Assembly: GCA_003165595.1 (NCBI GenBank)
Contig: PLWQ01000018.1
Span: 52,067 to 116,066 of the forward strand
DNA length: 64,000 bases
Direction of reading: 5' to 3'
DNA from: Fibrobacterota bacterium
GTDB lineage: Bacteria > Fibrobacterota > Chitinivibrionia > Chitinivibrionales > FEN-1185
The notes below the pieces were generated by a model that saw only the letters and a program-made list of their open reading frames with translations, did not search any database and had not been told where the DNA came from. This document shows, in pieces, positions 36,977 to 45,988 of the stretch. The position numbers and the translations under genes were made by a program. Each line of letters opens with the position of its first letter. The stretch's first letter is position 1.

Positions 36977-38152
36977 CTAAATCTCGGTCTTCATGAATTC
37001 CTCGTTGTCTTCGTATGCTTCCTTCTTTGCGCCGACAAACCGCAGCACGAACCCTGCGGCTACGCCGCCGGAGAGAGCCAGCACAACGGTGAAGACGATG
37101 CCGGCGCATTGCGCTCGCGCGATGCCCGGAACCACGAGAATGGCGGCGAGCCCGCCGAGAAGACCGGGCATGCCGTGCAGGTTATGCACGCCGCACGTGT
37201 CGACGATCTTGAACACTTTCTTGATTTTTGCCTGTATCACCGCGTACCCGAATACGCACAAGGCGCCCGCGAGCGCGCCTAGTGCGAGCGCCGTGGGAGC
37301 GTTGACGACGTTGCAGGTCGCGCCGATCGCAACGCCGCCTGCGAGAGCGGCGTTGGCCATATCGCCGATCATCACCTTGCCTTTGCTGAAGAAGGCGCTC
37401 AGAAGAAACGTGGCGAGGGTTGCGCCGCACAGTGCGAGGAGCGTATTCACCGCTGTAGCGGCAACTTGCTCCGCGGGAACAACCGCGCAGCAGAAACTAG
37501 GCCAGAACAGCCAGAGCACCAGCGACCCGATCATGGAAAAACGGTTTGACGTTGCGTCGCTGGGAATGTGTGTTTCAAGGTGGATCTCCTTAGTCAATCC
37601 AACCGCAAGGCCCAGCCCGAAATACGCGCCGAATGCATGAATGATGATCGACCCCGCAGAATCGACGAACCCCCTGGTGATTCCCAGGCCGCCGTCGAGG
37701 ACCATCCATTCGTTAAGCATGTACAGCGGCACCATGAGGAGGGCGAGAACCGCATACTGGTGCAGCCGGATGCGGCCCAGCACCGCGCCCATGGAAATGA
37801 GCACGGACGCCACCGCGAACTCCGCGAGCAGGAGTCCTCTGATGGTATGAATGGGGACCGCATCCGCCGTGAGCACGCCGAGTGAGCGCAGGACAAAATA
37901 CGCGGGCAGCCCGGCAGCCACAACGAGGTAGGTGCCGGTTGTCGCACTGTATCCGTACCGCTGCACAAAGACCATGAGAAAGCCGAAGCCCACAAGCAAC
38001 ATCGCCAGAATATGGATGGCAAAATTGTATTGCTGCACGTCTCGAAGAGCGCTTACGATGCCTCCCGGCGATACGGTTTCCGCGGCGACAAGAGCCGGAG
38101 CGAGAAGAATAGCAAAGCACAGGTGTTTGCAAACGCGGGAAACGTTTACCAT
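36977..38152 (-). CDS. Rh-type ammonium channel of the Amt/Rh family
   Basis: A 391-residue membrane protein with a likely cleaved signal (VCKHLCFAILLAPALVAAE) and 11 membrane helices. The pore signatures are of the Rhesus type rather than AmtB: IIHAFGAYFGLGLAVG and VDTCGVHNLHGMPGLLGG contain the pore histidines, and Rh50 of Nitrosomonas has the same wording. Rh channels conduct ammonia and possibly CO2. The start at 38150-38152 has AAAGGA six bases upstream; a TTG nine codons earlier is less likely. No glnK/glnB is adjacent, unlike classic amtB loci, so PII control is not evident. The C-terminus is acidic. Confidence 0.9.
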   Translation of the reverse strand: MVNVSRVCKHLCFAILLAPALVAAETVSPGGIVSALRDVQQYNFAIHILAMLLVGFGFLMVFVQRYGYSATTGTYLVVAAGLPAYFVLRSLGVLTADAVPIHTIRGLLLAEFAVASVLISMGAVLGRIRLHQYAVLALLMVPLYMLNEWMVLDGGLGITRGFVDSAGSIIIHAFGAYFGLGLAVGLTKEIHLETHIPSDATSNRFSMIGSLVLWLFWPSFCCAVVPAEQVAATAVNTLLALCGATLATFLLSAFFSKGKVMIGDMANAALAGGVAIGATCNVVNAPTALALGALAGALCVFGYAVIQAKIKKVFKIVDTCGVHNLHGMPGLLGGLAAILVVPGIARAQCAGIVFTVVLALSGGVAAGFVLRFVGAKKEAYEDNEEFMKTEI

Positions 38153-38362
38153 GGTGCGTCCTTTCTTGTTGCTGGCCAAAGATCGATCATAAGTGAAGAA
38201 AGGAAAATACGATGCAGGCCAACCCGCGCAAAAGGGTTTTATTCCGGAACGCTATCACGTGAACAACGGAGCGGGAATTTGGGGCATGGGCGCCGGAAAT
38301 GTATTTTGCCGGGGGCCCCGGAACTGCTTTGAAATCTTCTTCACCGTGCGGATCAAACAACC

Positions 38363-39664
38363 ATGGATATCCCCAGACTCGTTGTTGCCGACCAACATGG
38401 CGACGTCGTTGACATTCCAGGGTTGTCAATGACCGCCGGATCAGCGTGCGGGTTCGCTGTGCCGGACCCGCAGAGTCTTGTTCCGCTGCCGCGCGAAAGC
38501 ATCCTGTTTGCGCTGCCTTCGCGAATCGCCGTGGGATTCGACCGTGAGGGAAGAAGGTTCGTAGAAGTGCGGGTGCATCGGGGGAAGCCCGTATTTGCCG
38601 CTGCCGCGTTTCTGCCGCCGGGATACATTTGCACCCATCACAGCGGATACCGCCAATTGCCAGGCGCGGTGCGCCTGCCGCTCTACTGCTATGCCGCGGT
38701 GGGTTGGGCTGGGGGGAAATTTTACGCGGCCGGATACAGGATAGACCGGCAATTGCGCCACGATATCCCGGATGAGGCGCTCGGCCGCGTCGACGCGAAA
38801 GCACGCGCATTTCTCAAGCAGCATCCCTGCAATCGCCTTGCTCGGCATCTTGTCAACAATTGCGTCCTCAGATACCGCTGTCCCAACGCCTGTAACCTTG
38901 TGCTTGGCAGATGGGAATGCCCGGTTCCCGTGAGCCGTTCGTGCAACGCCGCGTGCATCGGATGCATTTCCCGGCAGCCCGCAACCTCCCGCGTTCCGTC
39001 GAGCCAGCACCGGCTCGCTTTTACGCCGTCGGCCGACGAGATCGTTGAGTATGTGGTGCCTCATCTTGAGATGGCCTCAAACCCCATCGCAAGCTTTGGT
39101 CAGGGGTGCGAAGGCGAGCCTCTGCTGGAAGCCGACCTTGTCGAAGAATCCATTCGCGAAATCCGGATGCGTACGCGGCGCGGGAGCATCAACATCAATT
39201 CGAACGGAAGCCTGCCGTATGCGGTGGAGCGGCTCTGCGCAGCGGGGCTCAACAGCATGCGCGTGAGCCTCAATTCCGCGCAACCGGAATTCTACTCCGC
39301 CTATTACCGGCCGCGCGGCTATTCCTTTAATGATGTGTGCGCATCAATTGCCGTTGCGAAGCGCCACGGCGTGTGGGTCTCAATCAATTATCTTGTGTTC
39401 CCGGGCTTCACCGACCACCCTGCCGAACTCGCGGCGCTCAAAAAACTCCTTCGCGGAACCGGTATCGACATGATCCAGACTCGAAATTTGAATATTGATC
39501 CGGCGTGGTATGCCCGGTCGCTGGGGCTAGGCAGATTGCCGGGAACGTCAAGAGGAATTATACAATGGGTCCGCGAGCTGAGGAGAGAATTCCCTCGTGT
39601 TAGACTCGGGTATTACAACCCGACGAACGCGATGATTCGAGTTGGGGAATCCCACCGATCTTGA
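38363..39664 (+). CDS. Radical SAM protein of unknown function
   Basis: A 433-residue protein with a radical SAM cluster motif CxxxCxxC at Cys194, 198 and 201 (SCNAACIGC). A SAM-binding strand FGQGCEGEPLLE and barrel strands (SININSNGSLPYAVE, SMRVSLNSAQ) follow. Before the motif is a 190-residue N-terminal domain with several Cys (156, 167, 173, 177, 186) close to the cluster, possibly holding an auxiliary cluster. Similar uncharacterised proteins occur in anaerobes. No peptide precursor or biosynthetic partner gene is adjacent. No strong ribosome site is visible. Confidence 0.88.
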   Translation: MDIPRLVVADQHGDVVDIPGLSMTAGSACGFAVPDPQSLVPLPRESILFALPSRIAVGFDREGRRFVEVRVHRGKPVFAAAAFLPPGYICTHHSGYRQLPGAVRLPLYCYAAVGWAGGKFYAAGYRIDRQLRHDIPDEALGRVDAKARAFLKQHPCNRLARHLVNNCVLRYRCPNACNLVLGRWECPVPVSRSCNAACIGCISRQPATSRVPSSQHRLAFTPSADEIVEYVVPHLEMASNPIASFGQGCEGEPLLEADLVEESIREIRMRTRRGSININSNGSLPYAVERLCAAGLNSMRVSLNSAQPEFYSAYYRPRGYSFNDVCASIAVAKRHGVWVSINYLVFPGFTDHPAELAALKKLLRGTGIDMIQTRNLNIDPAWYARSLGLGRLPGTSRGIIQWVRELRREFPRVRLGYYNPTNAMIRVGESHRS

Positions 39665-39718
39665 GGGGAGGTACGGTGTGCGCAGCCGTGTGAAATGAGC
39701 GGTACTCTAAATTCTTGC

Positions 39719-39761
39719 AAAAAAAAATCCCGTTTCCCTTGCCTTCGCAGAGGGAAACGGG
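39719..39761 (-). terminator. Rho-independent terminator of the RRM gene
   Basis: The stem CCCGTTTCCC (39729-39738) pairs with 39752-39761, loop 13 nt, followed on the minus strand by nine T (39719-39727 as A on the plus strand). It lies 40 bp after the RRM-protein stop and also closes off the convergent radical SAM gene. Confidence 0.9.
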
Positions 39762-39801
39762 CCTCTATTTCAAAAACCACAACCTTTCGGTATGGTTTCG
39801 C

Positions 39802-40116
39802 TTACCAGCGTCCGCCGCCGCCGCCGTAACCGCCTCTTCCGCCGCGACTGCCGCCGCCGCCGCCTTCCGGCTTGGGACGAGCTTCATTGACGGTGAGGGC
39901 ACGGCCTTCGACTTCTTTGCCGTTCATGGCCGAGATGGCTGCCTGAGCTTCCTGGTCCGAGCCCATTTCCACGAACCCGAAACCCTTTGATCTGCCAGAG
40001 TCGCGGTCCATAATGACCTTCGCTGAGGCTACCGTACCAAACCCTGCAAACAGCTGCTGAAGAGCGCTGTCGTCGACACTGTAGGCGAGGTTGCCTACGT
40101 ACAACTTGTTACCCAT
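39802..40116 (-). CDS. RRM-type RNA-binding protein with glycine-rich tail
   Basis: A 104-residue protein with a single RNA-recognition motif: RNP2 KLYVGNL near residue 4 and RNP1 SKGFGFVEM near 47. The tail from about 82 is Gly/Arg-rich (GGSRGGRGGYGGGGG), like cyanobacterial Rbp proteins and cold-induced glycine-rich RNA-binding proteins. It probably binds single-stranded RNA as a chaperone. The ribosome site AAAGGAG precedes the ATG, and a 70-nt leader with a candidate promoter lies upstream. The gene is monocistronic. Confidence 0.94.
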   Translation of the reverse strand: MGNKLYVGNLAYSVDDSALQQLFAGFGTVASAKVIMDRDSGRSKGFGFVEMGSDQEAQAAISAMNGKEVEGRALTVNEARPKPEGGGGGSRGGRGGYGGGGGRW

Positions 40117-40194
40117 CGAGACACTCCTTTAGAACAGATTGTGACACACTGCGACTGCCAGTGCAATGACCCGCACTGCACCCGCTTCATAGTT

Positions 40195-40222
40195 AATATA
40201 GTTTCCTCGCGAAGGTAAACAA
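40195..40222 (-). promoter_or_regulatory. Candidate promoter of the RRM gene
   Basis: On the minus strand TTGTTT (40217-40222), 16 bp, TATATT (40195-40200). It gives an untranslated leader of roughly 70 nt. Confidence 0.45.
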
Positions 40223-40449
40223 CTTTTTTATTTTCGAAAATCGATTTTGCTGAAATTCCCGTTTTGGGGATCTTCAGGGCCCGGAGCAACCGGGAAACCA
40301 AGCTTGGCCCATTTTATGTCGGTGTGCGATCCCGACACGGACGCTGTGGAACCAAGGATTCCTGAGTTTCCCTATTGCAAAGCTATGCTTGTCCGGCATA
40401 GTCCGCCTCGCCCTCAGTGGCGCCGCGACGTATTTTGGCGAGCATAACC
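40223..40449. other. Noncoding gap upstream of the MGMT-like gene
   Basis: No gene is supported between the RRM promoter and the MGMT-like gene. A small hairpin (CCCGGAGCAACCGGG near 40280) and the palindrome CCAAGCTTGG were seen, but no known riboswitch consensus. Confidence 0.45.
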
Positions 40450-41019
40450 ATGAAACGTCACTCTTGCGTCCTTCTCAGAACAACCGTGCGCCACGCCGTC
40501 GTTAACGTCACAGTCTTTGCAAAAGAGACTCCTTCGGGGCTGGTCGTCGCCGGCATCTCTTTCGGCATCAAGAAAACGCTCGGCGGTGACCACGCTTCAG
40601 AGTCGGCCAATGGCGATCTCATTCGCTGGGGCTGGCTCGTGGAGAGCTTCCTGTCGGGAACCGGACAATCGCTTCTGCCCCTGCCGCTGGACCTCCACGG
40701 ATGCACGCCGTTTACAAAGGCGGTGCTTCGTGCCTGCCGGACGATCCCGCGAGGCGCCACGGTTTCGTATTCCCGTCTTGCCGAAATGGCGGGCTTCCCC
40801 CGAGCCATCCGCGCCGCCGCCTCGGTGATGCGCAACAACAAATTCCCGCTTGCCGTTCCCTGCCACCGCGTGATTGCAAAAAACGGCGGCCTGGGCGGCT
40901 TTATGGGCGCCGTGCGGGGATCACCGCTGGCTCTCAAGCAGGCATTGCTCGCCTCCGAACAGGGCGGCCCTAGCCGCACAAAGGGCGTTGCCGGAACGTT
41001 TCCGGGGCCGGTTGCCTAA
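40450..41019 (+). CDS. ogt: Methylated-DNA--protein-cysteine methyltransferase-like protein
   Basis: A 189-residue protein from the ATG at 40450; a GTG 11 codons upstream is an alternative. The C-terminal DNA-binding domain has the active-site motif PCHRVI with the acceptor Cys. It also has the helix-turn-helix with TIPRGATVSYSRLAEMAGFP and the arginine-finger region RAAASVMRNNKFPLAVPCHR in part. The downstream GGLGGFMG loop is normal. Such proteins transfer alkyl groups from O6-alkylguanine to themselves. The N-terminal domain is short and divergent. The product stands alone, without an ada regulator. Confidence 0.9.
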   Translation: MKRHSCVLLRTTVRHAVVNVTVFAKETPSGLVVAGISFGIKKTLGGDHASESANGDLIRWGWLVESFLSGTGQSLLPLPLDLHGCTPFTKAVLRACRTIPRGATVSYSRLAEMAGFPRAIRAAASVMRNNKFPLAVPCHRVIAKNGGLGGFMGAVRGSPLALKQALLASEQGGPSRTKGVAGTFPGPVA

Positions 41020-41034
41020 CCGTAAAGATCGTTA

Positions 41035-41063
41035 TTGAAAATCCCACAGGCCCGTGGTATAAT
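41035..41063 (+). promoter_or_regulatory. Sigma-70-type promoter of the PilZ gene
   Basis: TTGAAA (41035-41040), a 17-bp spacer and a perfect TATAAT (41058-41063). It lies 77 bp before the PilZ start, right after the MGMT-like gene. Confidence 0.8.
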
Positions 41064-41139
41064 TAGCGTGCCGGAAAATCCAGCGGGGTGCCCTCAAGAG
41101 AACCTCGCCCGGCGCCACACCACATTCAAGGAGCCGGCC

Positions 41140-41505
41140 ATGGCGACCCGGGAATCCGATTTTGACCGACGATTGCACCCGCGGCTTTCTTGCAGCACGC
41201 CGCCCTTTCAGGTGTCGTTCAAGTGCAACGGCGGAGACATGTCGGCTTTTGTCGAAGACATTTCGCTCATGGGAGCAAAACTGCACATCAGCAAAGCCTC
41301 CGACCATATCCCTTTTCTGGTGCAGGGCGAGTTCAACTATACGTTCCACACCGCGCTCGGCCCCACGCAGTGCAAGGCCAAGACGGTCTGGGTTCAGCGC
41401 AAGGGCGGTGATTTCTACTGGGGGGTGGAATTTCTCAGGCTCGATGCCAACGACAACAATCCCCTCAATGTCATCATCAAGGATCTGACCGCGCAAGCTA
41501 TGTAG
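41140..41505 (+). CDS. PilZ-domain protein (c-di-GMP effector)
   Basis: The start at ATG 41140 follows AAGGAG by six bases; the frame upstream is leader. The 121-residue protein is a stand-alone PilZ domain with the c-di-GMP-binding RxxxR (RRLHPRLSC, residues about 9-14) and the D-x-S-x-x-G motif (EDISLMGAKL). Small PilZ proteins act as adaptors that change motility, secretion or polysaccharide synthesis when c-di-GMP rises. Its target is unknown; the flagellar genes lie 10 kb away. It has its own promoter and a terminator shared with the convergent PFOR gene. Confidence 0.88.
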   Translation: MATRESDFDRRLHPRLSCSTPPFQVSFKCNGGDMSAFVEDISLMGAKLHISKASDHIPFLVQGEFNYTFHTALGPTQCKAKTVWVQRKGGDFYWGVEFLRLDANDNNPLNVIIKDLTAQAM

Positions 41506-41530
41506 CCCCGGCAAAAAAAACGAAACAAAA

Positions 41531-41568
41531 AATCCCCGGAGACCGACAGTCCCCGGGGATTTTCTTGT
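41531..41568. terminator. Bidirectional terminator between PilZ and PFOR genes
   Basis: The stem AATCCCCGG (41531-41539) pairs with 41553-41561. T-rich sequence follows on the plus strand (TTTTCTT) and an A-rich run (AAACAAAAAA) precedes it, serving as the T-run for the minus strand. Confidence 0.85.
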
Positions 41569-41588
41569 CTAGAAGCGGCGGCAACCCT

Positions 41589-44500
41589 TTACATTTGCAT
41601 CGCCGCGAGGCTCTTGAGCATGGCGAACTTGGAATTGATGTTCTTCTGGGCCATGGCCGTGAACTTTTCCGAAGCCGCCGGATTCATGCGCTGCAGGACA
41701 TTGTACCTGTTCTCGCGCATTCTGTAATCCGTGAGCGTCATCGTCGGTTCCTTGCTGTCGAGCTGCAGCGGATTCTTGCCTTCGGCAGCCAGCGCCGGAT
41801 TGTAGCGATACAAAGGCCAGTGACCGGAAGCAACCGCATTCTTCTGCTCCTGGTATCCGTCAATCATATCGATACCGTGATTGATGCACTGGGCGTAGCA
41901 CAGAATAAGGGACGGACCGTCGTATGCCTCTGCCTCGACAAACGCCTTGACCGCCTGCTGCGGGTTCGCGCCGAGCGCGACTTTTGCAATATAAATGTAC
42001 CCGTAGCTCATTGCGATAAGGCCCATGTCTTTCTTGAACGTAGGCTTGCCGCCCGCGGCGAATTTTGCAACCGCGCCCATGGGGGTTGATTTTGACGATT
42101 GGCCGCCGGTGTTCGAATACACTTCGGTATCCAGCACCATCAGGTTTACATTGCGGTTGCTTGCCAGTACGTGGTCGAGCCCGCCGTAGCCGATGTCGTA
42201 GGCCCAGCCGTCGCCGCCGAAAGCCCACACCGATTTCCTGCCGAGAAAATCAATGACGGACAGGAGCTGCTTCGCATCGGGTGTGGAAACCGTGGCCAGC
42301 GCCGCTTTTGCGCGGTCTATTTTGCCGCGGAGCACCTCAAGTTTATCCCGGTCGCTCTGGTCTGCGGCAAGGATTTCACCCAAAAGCGCCTTGAGTTCGG
42401 CGCCGCAGGAGCCGTTTTCAATAATTGCTTTTGCGGAAATCTGGGCTATGTCGGTGAATTTGTCGACCGACAGGCGGATGCCCATCGAAACTTCGGCAGG
42501 GTCTTCGAACAGGGAGTTGTTCCACGCCGGTCCGCGCCCGTCCTCGCGTTTGCAATAGGGCGTGGTGGGAAGGTTGCCGCCGTAAATGGAAGAGCAGCCC
42601 GTCGCATTCGCAATGATCGCACGCTCGCCGAAAAGCTGGGTAACGAGCTTCACATACGGTGTTTCTCCGCAGCCTGCGCACGCGCCCGAGAACTCAAAGA
42701 GCGGCCGCACAAACTGGCTGCCTTTCATGGTATCGGTCTTAAAAAGCTTTGCTTCCGTTTCCGGGATCTTGAGGAAAAATTCCCAGTTCTTTTCTTCGGT
42801 CTCGCGCAGGGGCGTCTGCGGTTTCATTATGATGGCGTCGCCCTTGCCGGTCATCGGGCAGTTTTGCACGCACACGCCGCAGCCCGTACAGTCTTCGACA
42901 GCCACCTGGAGCGTATACTTGAGGCCGGCGTATTCCTTTCCCTTTGCGTCAACGGACTTGAAGGTGGCAGGCGCGCCTTCGAGATATTTTGGTTCGTAGG
43001 CCTTGGGACGTATGGTGGCATGCGGGCACAACAGCGAGCAACGGTGACATTGAATGCACACAGCCGGATTCCAAACAGGAACGGTCACGGCGATGTTTCG
43101 CTTCTCGTATTGCGTGGTGGCGGTCGGCCAAACGCCGTCCGCAGGCATCTGCGACACCTTGAGAGTATGCCCCATCTGCATGAGCAGGGTACCGATGACC
43201 TGCCGGACGAATTCCGGAGCATCGTCGGGCACCGGCTTGATAGCCGTTATCGGATTGGAAACGGTGTTCGGATACTCGACTTTTCTTATTTCGCTTTGCG
43301 CCTGATCCACTGCGGCATTGTTCATCTGCAGGACTTTCTCGCCCTTCTTGCCGTAGGATTTTTCTATGGCATACTTGATCGACTTGATGGCCTTGATATC
43401 GTCCATCACTTTCGAAATGCGGAAGAAGGCCGTCTGCATGATCACGTTGATGCGCGCGCCCAGGCCGAGATTCTGCGCAATGCCGATGGCGTCGATGACG
43501 AAGAACTGAGCCTTCTTGTCGATGATCTGCTTCTGCACCCTGCCCGGCAGCTTGGACCACGTGGTGTTCGCGTCGAATTCGGACGTGAGCAGGAACACTC
43601 CGCCCTCTTCGAGAAAGGTTAACATGTCGTACTTTTCCAGGAAGGAGTAGTTGTGGCATGCGATGAAGTTCGCTTTTGTAATGAGGTAGGGCCTGCGAAT
43701 GGGTTTGGGACCGAACCGAAGATGGGACACCGTAATGGTACCGGCCTTTTTCGAGTCGTACACGAAATAGCCCTGCGTGTAGTTGTCGGTTTGTTCGCCG
43801 ATGATCTTGATGGAGTTCTTGTTTGCGCCTATGGTGCCGTCCGATCCGAGACCGTAGAACAGCGCCCGGTGCGTTTCCTTGTCTTCAACGGAAAACGACG
43901 GGTCGTAGGGCATGGAAGCGCCCGTCACGTCGTCCTCGATACCCACGAGGAAGTGGTTTTTGGGTTTGTCTTTTGCGAGTTCGTCGAAGATCCCCTTGAC
44001 CATTGCGGGTGTAAATTCCGCACAGCCGAGGCCGTACCGTCCGCCCACGATTTTCGGATATTCCTTGAAGGACGACGTGCCGTCGCTCATGGCCTCGCCG
44101 ACCGCCGTGCGAACATCTTCGTACAGGGGTTCGCCCATGGATCCCGGTTCCTTGGTCCTGTCCAGCACGGCGATTTTCTTCACCGACGCGGGCAGCGCCT
44201 TGACAAACAGTTTGGCATCGAACGGCCTGAACAGGTGCACCTTGAGAACGCCCAGCTTGCTTCCGCGCAGGTTGAGGTACTCGATGGTATCCTGCACCGT
44301 GTCGCCGCCCGAACCCATGATGACAATCACCCTGTCTGCGTCCGGCGCGCCGACATAGTCGAACAAATGGTACTGCCGGCCCGTGAGCTTGGCGAACTTG
44401 TCCATCGCTTCCTGCACAATTTCCGGGCAGGCTGCGTAGTACTTGTTTACGGTCTCGCGCCCCTGGAAATAAACATCCGGGTTCTGCGAGGTGCCGCGCA

Positions 44501-45146
44501 GCGTCGGATGATCGGGCGACATGCCGCGCGCGCGGTGCGCACGGACAAGATCGTCGTCGATCATGGCGCGCATATCGTCGAACGTGAGTTCTTCTATTTT
44601 TTGAACTTCGTGGGAGGTGCGGAACCCGTCATAGAAATGAATAAACGGAATGCGCGACTTGAGCGTTGCAGCCTGTACGATAAGCGCGAAGTCCATTGCC
44701 TCCTGCACCGAATTCGAACAGAGGAGGCCGAATCCGGTCTGGCGGGTTGCCATCACGTCGCTGTGATCGCCGAAAATCGAGAGTCCCTGGCATGCAATTG
44801 CGCGCGCCGTGACGTGAAACGCGGTGGGCATGAGTTCACCCGCGATTTTGTACATGGTTGGAATCATGAGCAAAAGGCCCTGTGACGCCGTGAACGTGGT
44901 GGTAATCGCGCCCGTGCACAATGACCCGTGAACCGCGCCTGCTGCGCCTGCTTCGGACTGGAGCTCGGCAACCGTGGGAATATTTCCCCAAATGTTTTTC
45001 TCGCCTCTTGCGGATTTCTCGTCTGCAATTTCGCCAAGTCCCGAAGACGGAGTAATTGGGTAGATTGCCATAACTTCGTTTACCGCATGGGCCACGTGCG
45101 CGCATGCGGAATTACCGTCGTGGGGGACCATTTTCCTTTGTGCCAT
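41589..45146 (-). CDS. nifJ: Pyruvate:ferredoxin (flavodoxin) oxidoreductase, single-chain
   Basis: A 1185-residue homodimer-type PFOR that converts pyruvate and CoA to acetyl-CoA, CO2 and reduced ferredoxin. Domains in order: N-terminal pyrimidine-binding domain (DGNSACAHVAHAVNEVMAIY in part), transketolase C-like domain, EKR region, and a 2[4Fe-4S] ferredoxin domain (CIQCHRCSLLC about 695 and CTGCGVCVQNC about 751). The C-terminal TPP domain has the proximal cluster Cys pair GACAGCGETPY near 819, GGDGWAYDIG near 978 and VLDTEVYSNTGGQSSKSTP. All ligands are intact. Ribosome site CAGGAG precedes the ATG. It is monocistronic and closed by a strong terminator. Confidence 0.97.
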   Translation of the reverse strand: MAQRKMVPHDGNSACAHVAHAVNEVMAIYPITPSSGLGEIADEKSARGEKNIWGNIPTVAELQSEAGAAGAVHGSLCTGAITTTFTASQGLLLMIPTMYKIAGELMPTAFHVTARAIACQGLSIFGDHSDVMATRQTGFGLLCSNSVQEAMDFALIVQAATLKSRIPFIHFYDGFRTSHEVQKIEELTFDDMRAMIDDDLVRAHRARGMSPDHPTLRGTSQNPDVYFQGRETVNKYYAACPEIVQEAMDKFAKLTGRQYHLFDYVGAPDADRVIVIMGSGGDTVQDTIEYLNLRGSKLGVLKVHLFRPFDAKLFVKALPASVKKIAVLDRTKEPGSMGEPLYEDVRTAVGEAMSDGTSSFKEYPKIVGGRYGLGCAEFTPAMVKGIFDELAKDKPKNHFLVGIEDDVTGASMPYDPSFSVEDKETHRALFYGLGSDGTIGANKNSIKIIGEQTDNYTQGYFVYDSKKAGTITVSHLRFGPKPIRRPYLITKANFIACHNYSFLEKYDMLTFLEEGGVFLLTSEFDANTTWSKLPGRVQKQIIDKKAQFFVIDAIGIAQNLGLGARINVIMQTAFFRISKVMDDIKAIKSIKYAIEKSYGKKGEKVLQMNNAAVDQAQSEIRKVEYPNTVSNPITAIKPVPDDAPEFVRQVIGTLLMQMGHTLKVSQMPADGVWPTATTQYEKRNIAVTVPVWNPAVCIQCHRCSLLCPHATIRPKAYEPKYLEGAPATFKSVDAKGKEYAGLKYTLQVAVEDCTGCGVCVQNCPMTGKGDAIIMKPQTPLRETEEKNWEFFLKIPETEAKLFKTDTMKGSQFVRPLFEFSGACAGCGETPYVKLVTQLFGERAIIANATGCSSIYGGNLPTTPYCKREDGRGPAWNNSLFEDPAEVSMGIRLSVDKFTDIAQISAKAIIENGSCGAELKALLGEILAADQSDRDKLEVLRGKIDRAKAALATVSTPDAKQLLSVIDFLGRKSVWAFGGDGWAYDIGYGGLDHVLASNRNVNLMVLDTEVYSNTGGQSSKSTPMGAVAKFAAGGKPTFKKDMGLIAMSYGYIYIAKVALGANPQQAVKAFVEAEAYDGPSLILCYAQCINHGIDMIDGYQEQKNAVASGHWPLYRYNPALAAEGKNPLQLDSKEPTMTLTDYRMRENRYNVLQRMNPAASEKFTAMAQKNINSKFAMLKSLAAMQM

Positions 45147-45366
45147 AGAATTGCTCCTGGTTTGTATGTTGGTGTGTTGATGGCGGAATATCTAGAGAGC
45201 CACCTAAAATATATGAGGGCGAAGGGTGATTCAAGCGCACGACCAAATTGCCGGCGCGATGAGATTTCGGGCGCTGCCAGGCCGGTATCCGCGGCCCGTG
45301 ACTACTTTATTCAGGTGCAAGCGCCGCACCCGTTTTCTCGCAGAAAACGCTTTGTTTGACGGACCG

Positions 45367-45395
45367 TTGTGGGCGGAGACAGGCAGATGTATACT
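45367..45395 (+). promoter_or_regulatory. Candidate promoter of the HicB-like gene
   Basis: TTGTGG (45367-45372), a 17-bp spacer, then TATACT (45390-45395), 60 bp before the HicB-like start. The -35 element is weak. Confidence 0.35.
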
Positions 45396-45455
45396 TACTG
45401 CAATGACGGGTTGAGTGAAACAAACCCAACGGCCGAATTCCCACCGGAGGCATGA

Positions 45456-45743
45456 ATGGAAGACAAGTGCATTTTCACCGCGGTCATTGAGCGCGAGGGA
45501 AGGGGCTACATCTCCTTTTGTCCGGAGTTCGATATAGCTTGTCAAGGTGATTCTCTGGCTGAGGCGCGTGCGAGCCTTGCCGAGGCGGTTGAACGATTCC
45601 TGGAGACTGCCTCATTGGCGGAGATCCGTGCCCGGTATCATTGCGAAGTGCAGATTACCGGAATGGAAATTTCCTGCGCACGCGCCGCACAGGTGCTCGG
45701 GCACCATGCGGATCGCGTTCCCGTAGAGGCAAAATTGTTCTAG
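45456..45743 (+). CDS. HicB-like domain protein, no HicA partner
   Basis: A 95-residue protein with the HicB/UPF0150 antitoxin fold: a start like FTAVIEREGRGYISFCPEFDI, the CQGDSLAEARASLAEAVERFLE helix and a short C-terminal segment. HicB normally neutralises the small RNase toxin HicA encoded next to it, but no dsRBD-like HicA frame is seen on either side. There is no obvious C-terminal DNA-binding domain. It may be an orphan or solitary regulator, as is common for this fold. Ribosome site GGAGG is six bases before the ATG. Confidence 0.8.
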   Translation: MEDKCIFTAVIEREGRGYISFCPEFDIACQGDSLAEARASLAEAVERFLETASLAEIRARYHCEVQITGMEISCARAAQVLGHHADRVPVEAKLF

Positions 45744-45841
45744 CACACTGCCGGCAGGTCGCCAAAACTCACGCGTTTTCTACCGGCGTTCGCCCTCATA
45801 CCATACTCATTTGTTCCTAAAATTTTTCTCACATTCCTGTC

Positions 45842-45870
45842 TTGACTCCTTTGCTCAAAAACATTATTTT
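45842..45870 (+). promoter_or_regulatory. Candidate promoter of the structured transcript
   Basis: TTGACT (45842-45847), a 17-bp spacer, TATTTT (45865-45870). It would start a transcript near 45877 that runs into two terminators. Confidence 0.5.
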
Positions 45871-45988
45871 GGTACAGGCTAAAACAGGGAAGAAATACAA
45901 AATGTTGTATTGTGGTTCCAAGATGTGCCCCAAATATGGGGTGCGGACGGACGCCTGGAAAGGTTCAGGAATTTAGAAAATGCTGAAG

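Noticed and set aside
40250-40400. Possible riboswitch upstream of the MGMT-like gene
   Set aside because: Only a 5-bp hairpin and a 10-bp palindrome; no known consensus matched.
42099-44885. Long plus-strand frames opposite the PFOR gene
   Set aside because: They are shadows of the PFOR coding sequence, which has all its motifs.
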